From Eretmocerus hayati (Eukaryota; Arthropoda; Insecta; Hymenoptera; Aphelinidae), in assembly GCA_029851415.1 (NCBI GenBank), contig CM056742.1:62010454-62074453 (forward strand): a stretch of 64,000 nucleotides of DNA, in the 5' to 3' direction. Below are positions 36,790 through 48,333 of the stretch, piece after piece. A model generated the notes under the pieces. The model was not told where the DNA came from and did not search any database. It saw only the letters and a program-made list of their open reading frames with translations. The translations under genes were made by a program, and so were the position numbers. Numbering within the stretch: the first letter of the stretch is position 1; each line of letters begins with the position of its first letter.

Positions 36790-37105
36790 TAAATGTTGTG
36801 AATTTTTGTGAGTTGGCCTTTGAGAGCTAATTGATCATCAGATCTGCTGATCTCAAATAGTTTGGTAGTGGATAATACACTTCAAACTGTGTGCATTCGA
36901 GGGACCTCTAACGCAAGGTTGCAACTTGAAGGGTTTTGATGGGAAGAAATAATTTGAGATGAGAACACACGGGAAAATTGGTATATAGTTTGAAGTAGAG
37001 TCATCCACTATCAAACTATGTGAAATCAACAGATCTGCTAATTAATAGGCTCGCAAAGGCCACATTACAAAAACTCACATCATTTGTATGTGACAACTCG
37101 TTGTT
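36790..37105. mobile_element. Foldback element, about 315 bp
   Basis: The left arm (GTGAGTTGGCCTTTGAGAGC, AGATCTGCTGATC, ATAGTTTGGTAGTGGAT) and right arm near 36970-37100 (its diverged inverse: ATCCACTATCAAACTATGTG, AACAGATCTGC, AAAGGCCACATTACAAAAAC) pair across about 75 bp of loop. Confidence 0.6.
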
Positions 37106-38295
37106 GAGCCCGAATCGGAAGAAAATTTGAGTAAATTGCGGAATATGATGTCTCTTCATTATAATAGGTTAGGAGGTACCAAATCGAACCTGAATTACCA
37201 TGGCATAATGCCTCTTACTTGGAGTGCGGTATCTTTCGTACGCTTTTCCAGTTTTCCCCTGTTTCTCTTTCATTGGAATTCGAAATACTCTAAATGCCCC
37301 AATGTAACGATGGTTTCTCCATGGGGTGATATATGGAGTTAGTTTGTAGCGTCATTCACCCGTACTTCGCTCAGGAACAGTTCTTACCAGGTGCACTAAC
37401 TAAACCAGTCACGTATCGCTGCTAGATCAGAATTTTTTGCGAAAAGCTCTAATAATCAACTACAATCATTTTCGCTGGATCTACAGTAGCTCAGAAGATC
37501 GTTCATGCGTTTCCCAAGAGGGGAGAACAGGTTCTAGAGGGATGGAACTATTCACTCTGCTGAACGTAGCTGTGAGAGTCATCTCCCAGGGTGGTACCAA
37601 AGTTGCACTCACTGTACCAAAATTACCCAATTTGACGGTACACTTTGATCACAGTCTCGGGAAATAGCCTCCGGGAGTCTCAATTATTAACATTTCTCAG
37701 AGCTCAGAACTCGATAAATTCTCCACAGTATATTCCGATACTGAAGTCTAGAATCACCATCCCAAAGAATGATAGCCGATCTCCAATTAATTAATGATAA
37801 TGAACTCACATTGGATGATCTTCGTCGATTGAATTTCGCTTCATAATCTTGATGCTCACAGAATGCGATTCAAAGATTCAAACAAAATACAAGAAATCAG
37901 AGCTTCAGGGTGGGATCTGATGTTCGGAGTCCTCGTCCTGCCATGAATATGGAGTTAACGACGTTCTCCAGCTGGAGGAATTCAGACTCAATATGTTAGA
38001 TGAGGAGCTTTGATCAGACCATAGAATATAGAGATTGATTCTGATTGATCCCGAGTATCAGCTAACGAGATGAATTGATTCCCAAATCATTCCACAGTCA
38101 CCAGCCTTCCCAGTGCTCGAGTGGTTTGTACCCGTATCTGTTTGCTAATGATATTCGAAAATGTTTGACTTACACTCATTCCCTGCGTAGTGGCAATGAC
38201 GACTTTCAGAATCAAGCAAGGGGAATTAGTTGAATGGTTAGGGGAAGATGAATGTAAGGAGAAAGATAAGGTCGGGATAATGATGCATAACATTA
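37106..38295. other. Non-coding interval
   Basis: Short frames only, none recognised, and no repeat structure was noticed. Confidence 0.4.
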
Positions 38296-38448
38296 GGGCC
38301 CGAATTTATAGTCGTAATCCGGAGTCCGGATAAGCTAATCCGAGGCGCCACAATCGGTGCGGCGAGTTCGCGAATCTGTTAGGACTGGCGATTGTGGCGC
38401 CTCGGATTAGCTTATCCGGACTCCGGATTACGACTATAAATTCGAGCC
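38296..38448. mobile_element. MITE, 153 bp, with 60-bp near-perfect TIRs
   Basis: The termini read GGGCCCGAATTTATAGTCG and the inverse CGACTATAAATTCGAGCC. The arms continue as matching inverse copies through TAATCCGGAGTCCGGATAAG to GGCGCCACAATCG, leaving a loop of about 35 bp. The flanking TTA and TAG allow a TA or TWA-like target duplication, not proven. Confidence 0.8.
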
Positions 38449-38702
38449 TAGATAAAGCTACGATGTCCCTGAATATCTATACAGTAGGATTGAGGAGCAG
38501 TTGAATCGGAGTTTCTTGAATAAATTCAATGTATATTGGGCAAAATCAGCGAGGAAGAAAGAAAATGTCGCAAGACAAAATACCGTCAGTCATATGATAA
38601 CTACTTGGAAGTGACTATAGATGTTGACGCATTGCTTCGGAACGAGGCCAGTTTTTAGCCGAAAATGGGTATGCTTAGAATTTCTGTCGAAGATTCTTCT
38701 GA

Positions 38703-40238
38703 GAATACGAAAGAGAAAAACTCCGTGAATCGGATGCTGAAAGGCAGGAATCAGTGAACTCTTCGATCGTTCCTACGGTCGATGATGAGCGAATTGACCA
38801 CACGATTGAAATGTCGTACGAGGAAAAAAAGAATAGAGCCTCAGCTATGTACATGGATTCAAGACTAACTCGTCAAGATTACGAGAATCTAAAGAGTCAC
38901 ACTCGGATGATGGTACGTGATAAAATTTGGCCTTCGTATAAGTCCTTGCAATCAGCGGAACAGCGTTGCTATCCTACTGATATTCAAGTGACAGCTTCTG
39001 TCGCAACAATTAATTTACACAGTCTTCTGAACCATTTATCCTGCAGAATCCTTTTAACTGTTGATGTAGAAGTGTTGGCGAGATTTAGAGGAAAAAAAGT
39101 TGTTTTCATAGTAAAATGGGGTCTCGATGGTTATGCCAGTCCACAAGTCGTCAAACAAAGATGGAATATTGATGGTGATCTTGAGATTGAGGCAGGACAT
39201 TTATCAGATGCTTCTGTGTTCCAAATATCTATGGTACCTCTGACTATCGAAGTTGAATATGATTCTCTGTGGGTTAACGAACAACTATCGTCAGTCAGAC
39301 TCTGCAGACCAATCAAATTTGAGTACAAAAAAGAGTCATCTGTGAACACGATCAAAGAGTACCAGTTTTACGAACATGAAATCAAAAATTTGGAGCCCTT
39401 TCGAGCACTCATTGCCGGAGGGTGGATAAAAGTCAGCTATCATATGAAATTTACAATGATAGACGGCAAAGTATGCAATGCGTTGTCAGAAAATACATCA
39501 TCTTGCTGCCATCATTCATGCGAAGCACTCCCCGTTGATATGAATGATATCCTTCATCTCCTAGATCTGCCTATTAGGGAGGAATATCCAAATTATGGTC
39601 TATCTCCCCTCCATTGTCGTATCTGGCTCATGGAACACCTATGGCATTTGGCCTGCAACATAGATTTCAAGGACTTCTATGCGAGAGGTGATGATGCAGG
39701 GGTGAAATTGGCTCGCAAAGATGTGCTTCAAGAAGCCTTTTAAGACAAGCTGGATTTGCCAATTGATATCGTCAAAAATGTAGCAGGGACCACGAATGAT
39801 GGCAATACAGCTCGAAGATTCTTCGAGTTCCCAGAGATCACCGCGGAAATCCTCGGAATTGATGTGGAGCTCATCCGAAGATATAAGACAATGTTGCGGG
39901 GTTGTTGAATTGTAGACAGATGATTGATCTAGCTGCAATGAGAAATATGGCCTTGAAATTTCTGAGTTGTACGTTTCACTTTATAAATGGTATTCACTGC
40001 CTCTGAATGTTCACAAGGCCCCAATGCACGCATGAATGATAATCAAGGAATATCAAATTCCTTTGGGAACCTCGAGTGAAGAGCCTCTGGAGTGTAACAA
40101 TAAGGTAGCCAAGTAATCCCGCTCAGATCACAAAAGATGGTACAATCGAACGGCTGGCAATACAGATGTCTTGCACCACTTGCAAGTGTAATCGGATCCA
40201 TACATCAGCCATCTCAGACTAAAGAAACCACGAGCTAG
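38703..40238 (+). pseudogene. RAG1/Transib-superfamily recombinase-like pseudogene
   Basis: A 5'-truncated frame runs open to the TAA at 39741-39743. It then continues in frame into GTTNDGNTARRFF, a block I expect in intact relatives. Candidate catalytic residues are Asp at 39126-39128 (KWGLDG), Asp at 39472-39474 (MIDGK) and Glu at 40090-40092 (SEEPLECNNK). Between them are LCRPIKFEY, a Cys/His cluster (CCHHSC) after MIDGK, and VHKAPMHA at about 40009-40032. The order matches vertebrate RAG1: DDE core, zinc Cys pair after the second Asp, HKxxxH pair, then SE...E..NK. I know similar uncharacterised proteins from insects and Hydra. Lesions include the stop at 39741, a frame break near 39905 and stops at 40033 and 40114. 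No RSS-like termini or RAG2-like gene were seen. The superfamily call is strong; subfamily is open. Confidence 0.75.
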
Positions 40239-40448
40239 TCAAGAACCATCGGAAGAAGTGCGGCCTTTGCTGCTGTGATTCGATCAACTTGTCCAATGGC
40301 GGATATCCATTGTAGGGATTTGAGAATGATTTGTGACTCACATTGGAAGCTAACAAATACTTTTGTAGCTGTTGTACTCAGACAATGACAAAATCGGCGC
40401 GGATACTCTGGAGTAGCTTGATTACTTACGATGGTTCCCATTCACGGT
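40239..40448. other. Short interval between the RAG1-like pseudogene and the BEL element
   Basis: Probably decayed sequence downstream of the RAG1-like gene. It ends with the 5-bp target ACGGT at 40444-40448. Confidence 0.4.
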
Positions 40449-40733
40449 TGTTTAGTATTGTATTCATTCTGATTTATATACATCTAGTTCAGTATGAGGT
40501 CATTGTTGAATTTTGAATTCTCGCGCGCAGCCACCATCTTGTCATCGCGACTTCGTGCTCTTCTGCTATTCATCCCAGCACGCTCGTCGCCTTCCGCGGC
40601 TTGCGCCAGTTTCCGCTCAGCAGCCGACCGTGCCACCTCGCTCTGTATCATGAGCTTTATTATAATATAGTTTATTGTTTATTTAAACTATGAGACAAGA
40701 AGTTATTCAACTCACCTGCTCCCATATCAAACA
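40449..40733 (+). repeat. BEL element 5' LTR
   Basis: A 285-bp terminal repeat with TG...CA ends. Most of it recurs with few differences at the other end of the element. Differences such as TTGTATTC/TTGTGTTC and a 9-bp length change in the middle show the insertion is not brand new. Confidence 0.9.
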
Positions 40734-40735
40734 TA

Positions 40736-40753
40736 TGGTCCTTCGAATACCGG
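40736..40753 (+). other. Probable primer-binding site
   Basis: TGGTCCTTCGAATACCGG begins 2 bp after the 5' LTR. The TGG start is complementary to a tRNA 3' CCA end, the expected PBS layout. I could not name the tRNA. Confidence 0.6.
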
Positions 40754-42100
40754 ATTAGAGCTAGTGAGTGAAATTCAAGTCGATGCGAATGGATTCGCAT
40801 CGACACGAGGTGAAATTTTTGGTGATTGTGCGTGGTCGGATGTCTTCTCGGGCGACCAGCGGCAGCGTCTACGAGGCCTATCAGCTGGTGCGGTGCTGAT
40901 ATCCTGCCGGAGGACGGGGAAGATTCCTCGATTGCTCGTTAAAGAGCATTGGTTCACCGGCAGCAAGCGCAGGGTTAGGGCAGCCGTCGATATTGTTTCG
41001 TCATGGATTCAGGCTAACCCGAGAGGCGCAACGAGGTCTCGAGTCGGCGCACCCCGGGAAGACGGCGGAAACGACCTTGGGATCCAGGAGGGTCTCCGGG
41101 CACCGTGGGAGTTCGTCGTGGGATAAAGCGGATGAGCTATTTTTTTTTATTCGCTGTTTTTTTTCAAATTTGGTTGACAATTTGAATATATCTTTGTTTT
41201 TGATTCTTTCATTTTGAAATCACATATTGCCTTTCACTCAATGTTTCGAATTTGAGCAAACATTTGAGAAAAATTGCAATTTGATTCGAGCATGTTCACG
41301 ACGATGATGACCTTGAATATGTCCCAAAGTCAATGGCCTTTTTAGCATCATCGGACGAGCGTCGTGTGTGTTAGCCGACGTTGGTGTGTGTGCTGCCCGG
41401 AGCTGAGCTTGACATCTGGCAGCACAGCTGACCAGAGTCATCCGCAGCTGTTCATCAGCTGCGTGCTGCTGTTCGTCGGTACTCAGCGTAGCAGTGTAAT
41501 CGCTGCGTCGACCGCATCGTGTCGCCGGGCAGTCTAGCAGCCAGCTCAACGGTATACATCACAGCTTCGCAGCGCACCGCGTCTTTGGCTCCGACGTTCT
41601 TCGGCGTGATAGATCGCAGCATTGCGGCGCACCACGTTTTCGGCTTCGGCGGATACTCGTCGTGCTTCAGCTAATTCTACAGCGGTACGAGAGTGAGTCA
41701 TATGTATTATATGAGATTGTCGCATTGAATCTTGACTGGGTGCTAGATCAATTTTAGATATCTCAACTCATGGTTTCTGGCTTTCTAACCTCAAAATGTT
41801 GAATTCAAGAGATTGTCTTACGTTTTGGGTTGCATTGTAAATAATTGTAAATATTTTTCGGTACGGTTAGGGGGATTTTTGGATCAGTGCTTCCATCAAA
41901 TCTTTGGTTAGATTTGAGAAATTCCTTATTTTTCGGTTAGTTTTGCCTAATCCTGGCTAGAATTTTGGCATTTTCTATCGGTTTGCTGCAAAGATACTAG
42001 CATATCGGGCTGTATCAAAGCATTCACATTTGGATTTCGGTTTTTTTTGGCTGAGTGTCGGTTGGGTATCTAACGGTTTCTACGATCTTTCTGAATAATC
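40754..42100 (+). other. BEL element 5' leader
   Basis: The first part (to about 41125) is GC-richer with a 120-codon frame that resembles nothing I know; the rest is untranslated leader. I do not call a gene here. Confidence 0.5.
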
Positions 42101-43350
42101 ATGGAGGCGCTCCATGATCAGCAACTTGATTTGCAGGAAACGATTTCGTTAGCTTACAAAAACTTCAAAGCCAAGGGTCAAGCTAAAATGAACAAGGCTG
42201 ATGCGATTGTGCGGATAGAAAATCTTTCCTTCCCTTACAAAACTTTCTGTTTGAATCATAACAAGATTATCGCAGATTTCGGTGTAGACAAGGGATAAGA
42301 TTATTCCAAATTAAAAATTGGTGACTTGGTTGAAGAGTCTTATATGGATAATAAGGCTGAGTTTCAAGAATTCTTGGATTCGATTGCGGATTTGGATAGG
42401 TCTAGCATTGAAACTAACCCTAGTGTAGCACCGGCTTCGCAAACAGTTGTAACTCTTGCTTCGTCGTATTCTCTCGCCAAAATCGAAATGCCAACATTTT
42501 TAGGAAAGTTCAACGAATGGGCCAATTTTCGGGATATTCATAAAAACTTGGTGCATAGAAGGAATGAGATGCAGCCAGTGGTGAAATTCTATCATTTGCG
42601 ATCCAAGTTACAGGGTGCGGCATTAGATCTCATAAAATCCATTGATCTCATGGCTGAAGAATACCCACGAGCCTGGAAGGAAATGTGCGATTTTTATGAG
42701 AATAAGCGGAGACTAGTCAGTTTGACTTTAAGTTCTTTCTACTCTCTAGAACAAATGAAAAATGAATCGTACGCTGAATTGAAAAAATTTCACTCTGGAA
42801 CTTTCGAAACTTTGAATTTTTTGGAAAGTCTAGATCGTCCGGTGAAAACTAATGGTGAGGGCAGTTCGTATTCACGACTGTCTCAAGATTTGACTTAGTT
42901 ACAAGAAAGGAATGGGAAAAACACTTGGGCATCTCCCATGATCCTCCATCTATAGAGCAATTGGAAGCTTTTTTGAAAGAGAAATTAGCCACGTTAGAGT
43001 CAACCGAGAGCAACATCAAGCCGAGCTCTAGTAACCAATGGGGAAAGAATTCCAATCCAAGCAAAACTGATTCTATGGTTACTTGTTCGGATTCTGAGTC
43101 TTCCAAGAAGGTTTGTCCGTGCTGTTTGGATAACCATCATCTATCGTAGTGTGATGCTTTTGAGGCTAAAAGTAAGACCGATAGAAAATTGTTTGTGATT
43201 GAGAAAAGGTTATGTCTCATTTGCTCTGGTCAGCACAGTGCTAGGTCTTGTCGATCCAAGACATTTTGTAGGAAGTGTAACGTGAGACACCACACTTCCC
43301 TTCATTCGGATATTTCTAAGCCACCAACCGATTCTCAAACTAATGATAAG
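42101..43350 (+). pseudogene. BEL gag-like region (DUF1759-type, zinc knuckles)
   Basis: The frame begins at the ATG at 42101 (MEALHDQQ), stops at the TAA at 42296-42298 and resumes in the same frame. IEMPTFLGKFNEWANFRD and FYHLRSKLQGAALDLI are the typical DUF1759 gag-like signature. A frame break near 42850 moves reading to the frame with EWEKHLGISHD. A TAG at 43147 interrupts a CPCC..HHLS segment, after which CLICSGQHSARSC and CRKCNVRHHTSLH form the Cys/His knuckles that end gag. The gag product would bind RNA and assemble particles; this copy could not be made intact. Confidence 0.85.
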
Positions 43351-44124
43351 ACGGGTTCGGGTCTTCCGAGCGAAGACGAGGGTTCGGGAACGAATCAAAA
43401 ATCTCCCTCGAATACGCATTCAACGGTCACCACTTGTCTAAATTCGGTAGACAATTCGGGTTTTGTGCTCTTGCCCACAGCAGTAGTGAAACTTATATCA
43501 GCTGACGGATTCGAATTTTACTTCACAGCTTCGATCGATCACTGCTCGCAATCCTCTTTCATAACAGAGAATGCTTGCCAAAAATTAGGAATGAAAAAGA
43601 TGAAATCTAAGGTTCAAATCAAGGTGGTTGGCAACCTTAACACCGGAATTTCGAGGGGTGTGGCCAATTTCACGGCGCGTCCCAGATTTTCCTCTGATTT
43701 CAGTTGTGATGTGCAGGGTTTCATCATCCCTAAGGTTTCTGGTTATAAGGCCTCTGTTGCAACGGTTACGGATAAATGGGATCATCTCGGGGGACTCAAT
43801 TTGGCTGATCCCAATTTCTTAAAATCGAGATCAATTGATATCTTGCTGGGTGCCAAAGTTCACGCTCAGATTGTGCTTGATGGGGTGGAAAAGGCAAACG
43901 TTGATCTGTCTAACCAACCTATCGCGACAAACACAGAATTGGGTTGGATAGTTTCTTCTAGTGTCGGTCAAAACGCAGAATCTTCTTCATCCTATCTTCA
44001 TTCAGTTGATAACACAGTGTTAGGATCGATTCTTGGAAAATTTTGGAAGCAAAAAGAACAAGCTCTCCGAGGACGATCGCAAATGCGAAGAAAATTTTCA
44101 GGAAACCGATTCACAAAATGTTAG
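43351..44124 (+). pseudogene. BEL aspartic protease region (DUF1758/peptidase A17 type) with altered active site
   Basis: Follows the knuckles in the same frame. LLPTAVVKL and SIDHCSQSSFITENACQKLG match the start of BEL-type proteases. Family members carry D-S/T-G at the active site, whereas this copy reads D-H-C (about 43536-43544). LDILLGA-like text appears as IDILLGAKVHAQIV. The reading frame ends at 44124, with the RT frame already open from 44033. The KFWKQKEQ to LSEDDRKCEE junction shows a single frame break near 44060. Confidence 0.8.
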
Positions 44125-45097
44125 CGGTAGATACGTAGTTCGGGTGCCAGTGAACCAAGAGTTGATGGGAAATTTGAATTTTAAACTCGGTGATTCTTAC
44201 TCCTCTGCTCTTCAAACGCTCTATTCCATGACACGGAAATTTTCGAGAAATTCAGATTTCGAATCGAAATATAAGGCTTTCATGCAAGAGTATGAGGATC
44301 TCGAGCATATGGAAAAAGCTTCAAATTTGTCGGTAGAAGATAAGAACGGTTGCTATATTCTCCCTCATCACGGAGTGCTTCAAGGCTCCAAAAAATTACG
44401 GACGGTATTCGACGGTTCAAATAAGGTTCATGGCACTCCATTGAATGATCTCCTTTACACTGGCGAGAATTTGCTACCAGAGCTGGTGGATCTAATAATG
44501 AGATGGCGTCGGTATGAATTTGTTTTCGTGGCTGATATAGAGAACATGTTCAGACAGGTTTTAGTCGACCCCAGAGATCGTCACTTGCAGATGATCTTAT
44601 GGAGGAAAAATCCGGATCTGGACGTCTTACTTTATTTTCTCAGAACGATCACTTACGGTTTAAAATGTTCACCCTATCTTGCCATTAGGGTTTTGAGGCA
44701 ATTGGCTAAGGATTATGGGCATCTATTTGCTCCAGCAGTTAAAATCATTGAGGATGGATCATACACGGATGATTTTATGTCGGGGGGAGAGACAGTAGAA
44801 GAAACTCGTCAGAAACAGATGCAATTGATCGAAATTCTCAAGGTGGGCGGGTTCGAGTTACGGAAATGAGCGGCGAACGATGCTCAGTTGATCGAAGAAA
44901 TCCCAGTCGATCATAGAATTCACGGTTCGGCTACTTTCGAATCTGATGATTGTACCTCTATTCTTGGTCTATCTTGGGCTCCAAGAGAGGACTACTTTTA
45001 TTTCAGTATCAAACCTCAAGGTTCTGACAGTCAAAAGTTGACGAAAAGAACGATATTGTCTCTCACAGGTAAAATCTTCGATCCATTAGGTTGGTAA
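44060..45097 (+). pseudogene. BEL reverse transcriptase
   Basis: GRYVVRVP opens the domain. LRTVFDGSNKVHGTPLNDLL, the Asp-containing VFVADIENMFRQ, and YTDDFMSGG at about 44762-44788 are RT signatures. The usual YVDD is YTDD here, with both aspartates kept. A TGA at 44867-44869 sits where the family has Trp (ELRK then AAND), so a TGG to TGA change is likely. The connection region (DPLGW) ends at a TAA at 45095-45097, and a further TGA lies near 45110. Confidence 0.85.
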
Positions 45098-45550
45098 GCT
45101 CCGGTGGTGATCTGAGCAAAGATATTCATGCAATCGCTTTGGCTCTTGAAGTGTGAATGGGATGATGTTCTCCCGAGTGACTATTCGCACCAGTGGTCTG
45201 AATGGTACGGAAAACCTGCCGATTTGGAGGAGATTAGAATACCCAGGTGGATCGGATATTCGAGCCAAGGATTGAAAATTGAGTTGCACGGGTTTGCGGA
45301 TGCTTCTTCAAAAGCATACGGTGCTGTTATTTATTTGCGAATGATCAGGAACGGATGGGTAGCTGTATCGTTGCAGTGTTCTAAGTCAAAGGTAGCTCCG
45401 ATCAAAACAATAAGTATACCTCGTCTAGATCTTTGCGCGGCGTTGTTATTAGTAAAACTCACTGATCGTTTCATTAAAATCATGCCTATGGAGATAGCAT
45501 CGATCCATCTATGGTCAGATTGAAAAGATGTTCTGTATTGGATTAGAGCT
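45098..45550 (+). pseudogene. BEL RNase H region
   Basis: In the same frame as the RT: MQSLWLLKCEWDD, then LHGFADASSKAYGAVIY, which carries the first RNase H Asp. IPRLDLCAALLL carries the conserved Glu/Asp-type position altered in part (family: PRLELxAA). LWSD is followed by a TGA at 45521-45523, where the family has Ser/Thr. Confidence 0.8.
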
Positions 45551-48333
45551 TTGCCAAATCGGTGGCAAACTTTTGTTGCAAACAGATGTTCTTCGATTCA
45601 AGAGTTGATTCCGCAAGGTCATCGGCATCATGTCAAATCACAGGATAACCCAGCAGACGTAGTTTCTCGAGGGTTGAGTCCAGAACTTTTGTCGTCGTTC
45701 GAGCTTTGGTGGAATGGTCCGTCGTTTTTGTCGGAGTCGAGTCATCCGTGGACTACTGAAGCAGAGAATGTGCAAGTTACGCCTCTTGGAGAGGGAAATT
45801 CTTCCGCTTCTCATGCCACTGCGTTACAGTATCCGGATGATTCCTTTCAAAACGAATTGTTGACAAGGTTTTCTACAGCAACGAAGCTCTTTCGTGTTAC
45901 GGCAGTTTGCCTTCGCTTTCTGACGAAGCTTAGCTATCGTCTCAGCGAGAAAACTAGTGAGAGAATTAGATTTCTGCACTTGAAATTCATTGATTTCGAA
46001 GTGATTTCAGAGGGTTCGTTGAGACCTGGGGAGTTGAAAAATGCCGAATTGTTATGGGTATATATAGAACAAAGAAATAGCTGTGGTGACAGTTTCAGGT
46101 TGCTGGAAAACGATAAGGAACTGAAGGATTCACACTTGTTGGAGTTAAGACCATTTTTAGATCAAGGTCTCTTGAGAGTTGGAGGCAGACTGCGACATGC
46201 GCTTATGGATTATGCTACTAAGTACCCGCTGATTCTGCCGTGCCGGAGCCCTTTGACAGAGCTGTTTGTGAGACGAGCTCACTTGAATTCTCTCCACGTT
46301 GGTACGCAACTCACTTCATCCAGTCTCAGAAATCGGTACTGGATCCTGAGGGGTCGACAAGCGGTAAAAGTTCTGATCAACCAGTGTACGGTATGTCTAC
46401 GATATCCAGCAAAAATGTCAATTCAATTGATGGAAGATCTTTCCAAGGTTAGAGTCACTCCGGCTTATCCTTTTGAGCATTCGGGAATGGACTTTGCAGG
46501 TCCATTCAAAGTACGATTATCCAAAAGTCGTGGCAGAGGGACGATGAAGGCTCATGTTTGTATCTTGATCTGTCTTAGTACAAGAGCTATTCACTTGGAG
46601 GCAGTGGAAGATTGTTCAAGTGAGGCATTCATGTCCGCGTTCGAGCGCTTCACTGCCAGACGCGGACATTGCAGCAAATTGGAGTGCGACAATGGTTTGA
46701 ATTCTGTTGGAGCAGACGCTGAGCTGCAGCGTCGCTTTGATGGAGCTTCGGCAGAATTTGAGGACATAGTTGTGGAACTGAGCTACATGAAGACGGAGTT
46801 CAGATTCAACCCACCTGCGGCACCGCATTTCGGAGGAATCTGGGAGGCTGCAGTTGAATCAGCTAAGCACCACTTGAAAAGGATAGTTGGTGACCATGTT
46901 CTTACACTACCGGTCAAAAGTCTGAGGACACCTGGGAATCAGACTGATGATTTTCGGAGTTGGATATCTCAGAACCTGTTGGTCGTAGAGAGCTCTGCGT
47001 GGTTGCATTTCGTAGCTCATATCGAGCACTTTCAAATCTATTTTCAGTATTTTTCGTCCCGCGTATTATACCGGAGACACACGAGTCAGAAGAATGCCTT
47101 TTTTCGCAATTTTTCAGGCTAGGTACGAACGCCCGCCGATTTTGGAGAGATTGTTGGATCGCTACGAAACCTATGACATCTTCAAGCCCATGAAAAAACC
47201 TTTAAAATCCGTTTTTGAACGTCTCCCAAAGTGGTTCTGGTTCCGAGATATGACTGATTTTGCTAAGGGTGTTTGTATCTCAAAAAATCACACGGTAATC
47301 CAAAAATGACGAGAAACAGCCCGTTTCGAGGCATCTGACCCTCATTTCTGCAAGAGTTTGACTCAACATCGAAATTGCCAAAGGAAATCAAAACTACCGA
47401 CCTTGAACTGGGCTGTTTCTCATCATTTTTGGATTATCGTGTGATTTTTTGAGAGACAAACACCCTCAGCGAAATCAGTCAGATCTCGAGTCCAAAACCA
47501 CTTTGGGAGAAGTTCAAAAACGGATTTTGAAGGTTTTTTCATGGGCTTGAAGATGTCATAGGTTTCATAGCGATCCAACAATCTCTCCAAAATTGGCGGG
47601 CGTTCGTACCTTGCCTGAAAAATTGCAAAAAAATCCATCTTTCTAACTCGTGTGTCTCTGGTATAATACGCGGGACGGAAAATACAGAAAATAGATTTGA
47701 AAGTACTCGATACGAGCTACAAAATGCGACCACGCAGACCTCTCTACGACCAATAGGTTCTGAGATATCCAACTCTGAAAATCATCAGTTTGATTCCCAG
47801 GTGTCCTCAGACTTTTGACCGGTAGTGTACTTTCGTAGATATTTCCACATTGCTGTCGAAAATTGAAGCATGCTTAAACTCAAGGCCTATTTCCCCTCTG
47901 AAAGATGATCCCTCTGATTTGTCCGCGCTGACACCCGCGCATTTTCTCATACAGAGACCATCGTCTATAATTCCAGAGCCAACCATACAATCAGCGCCCA
48001 TTCCAGTCAATAAACGATGGAGGTGGATAAATCAGATGACTCAAGATTTTTGGAAAGTGTGGTCCAGTGACTACCTACAAGCGCTGCAAGAAAGGCACAA
48101 ATGGTCAAGGCCTTCCAGGGGCCTATTGAGTAGGTGATGTGGTTCTACTACGCGACGATTGTAAACCTCCAGCTGTCTGGCCCTTGGCAGTAGTCACATC
48201 AGTTTTTCCCGGCAATGATGGCAGAATTAGAGTAGTTGAAGTCCGCACAGCTACATCCAAGTTTAGAAGACCAGTAGTCAAACTTGTGCTTCTGGTTCCA
48301 CAGTCTCCAGACGAAGAAAGTGATGAGATTTAA
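45551..48333 (+). pseudogene. BEL integrase with C-terminal domain, split by a Tc1/mariner foldback
   Basis: The N-terminal zinc-binding region reads LRVGGRLRHA, RRAHLNSLHVGTQL and CTVCLR (HHCC type). The core keeps its three acids: HSGMDFAGPF, ECDNGLNSVGA and HFGGIWEAAVES. At 46904 the frame enters the inserted element 46905-47827 and resumes at 47830 (SKIEACLNSRPISPL, LTPAHFL). Removing the insert and one TA restores the frame by arithmetic (925 bp, with the downstream frame shifted to match), so the integrase was open there before insertion. A one-base frame break near 48132 precedes DVVLLRDD. The C-terminus ends at a TAA at 48331. Confidence 0.85.
46905..47827. mobile_element. Tc1/mariner-type foldback element, 923 bp, TA target duplication
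   Basis: The ends read CACTACCGGTCAAAAGTCTG and its inverse, flanked by TA on both sides (46903-46904 and 47828-47829). The two arms (about 46905-47318 and 47415-47827) are near-perfect inverse copies, so the whole element is a hairpin with a loop of about 100 bp. The terminal sequence resembles Tc1/mariner-type ends known in insects. The 71-codon frames on each arm are mirror images and not an obvious transposase. Confidence 0.9.

Noticed and set aside
40764..41126. 120-codon frame in the BEL leader
   Set aside because: It lies before gag in an untranslated leader. The GC-rich composition explains the open frame, and no BEL protein matches.
47094..47638. Two similar 71-codon frames in opposite orientation
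   Set aside because: They are the same sequence on the two arms of a palindromic element and resemble no transposase.
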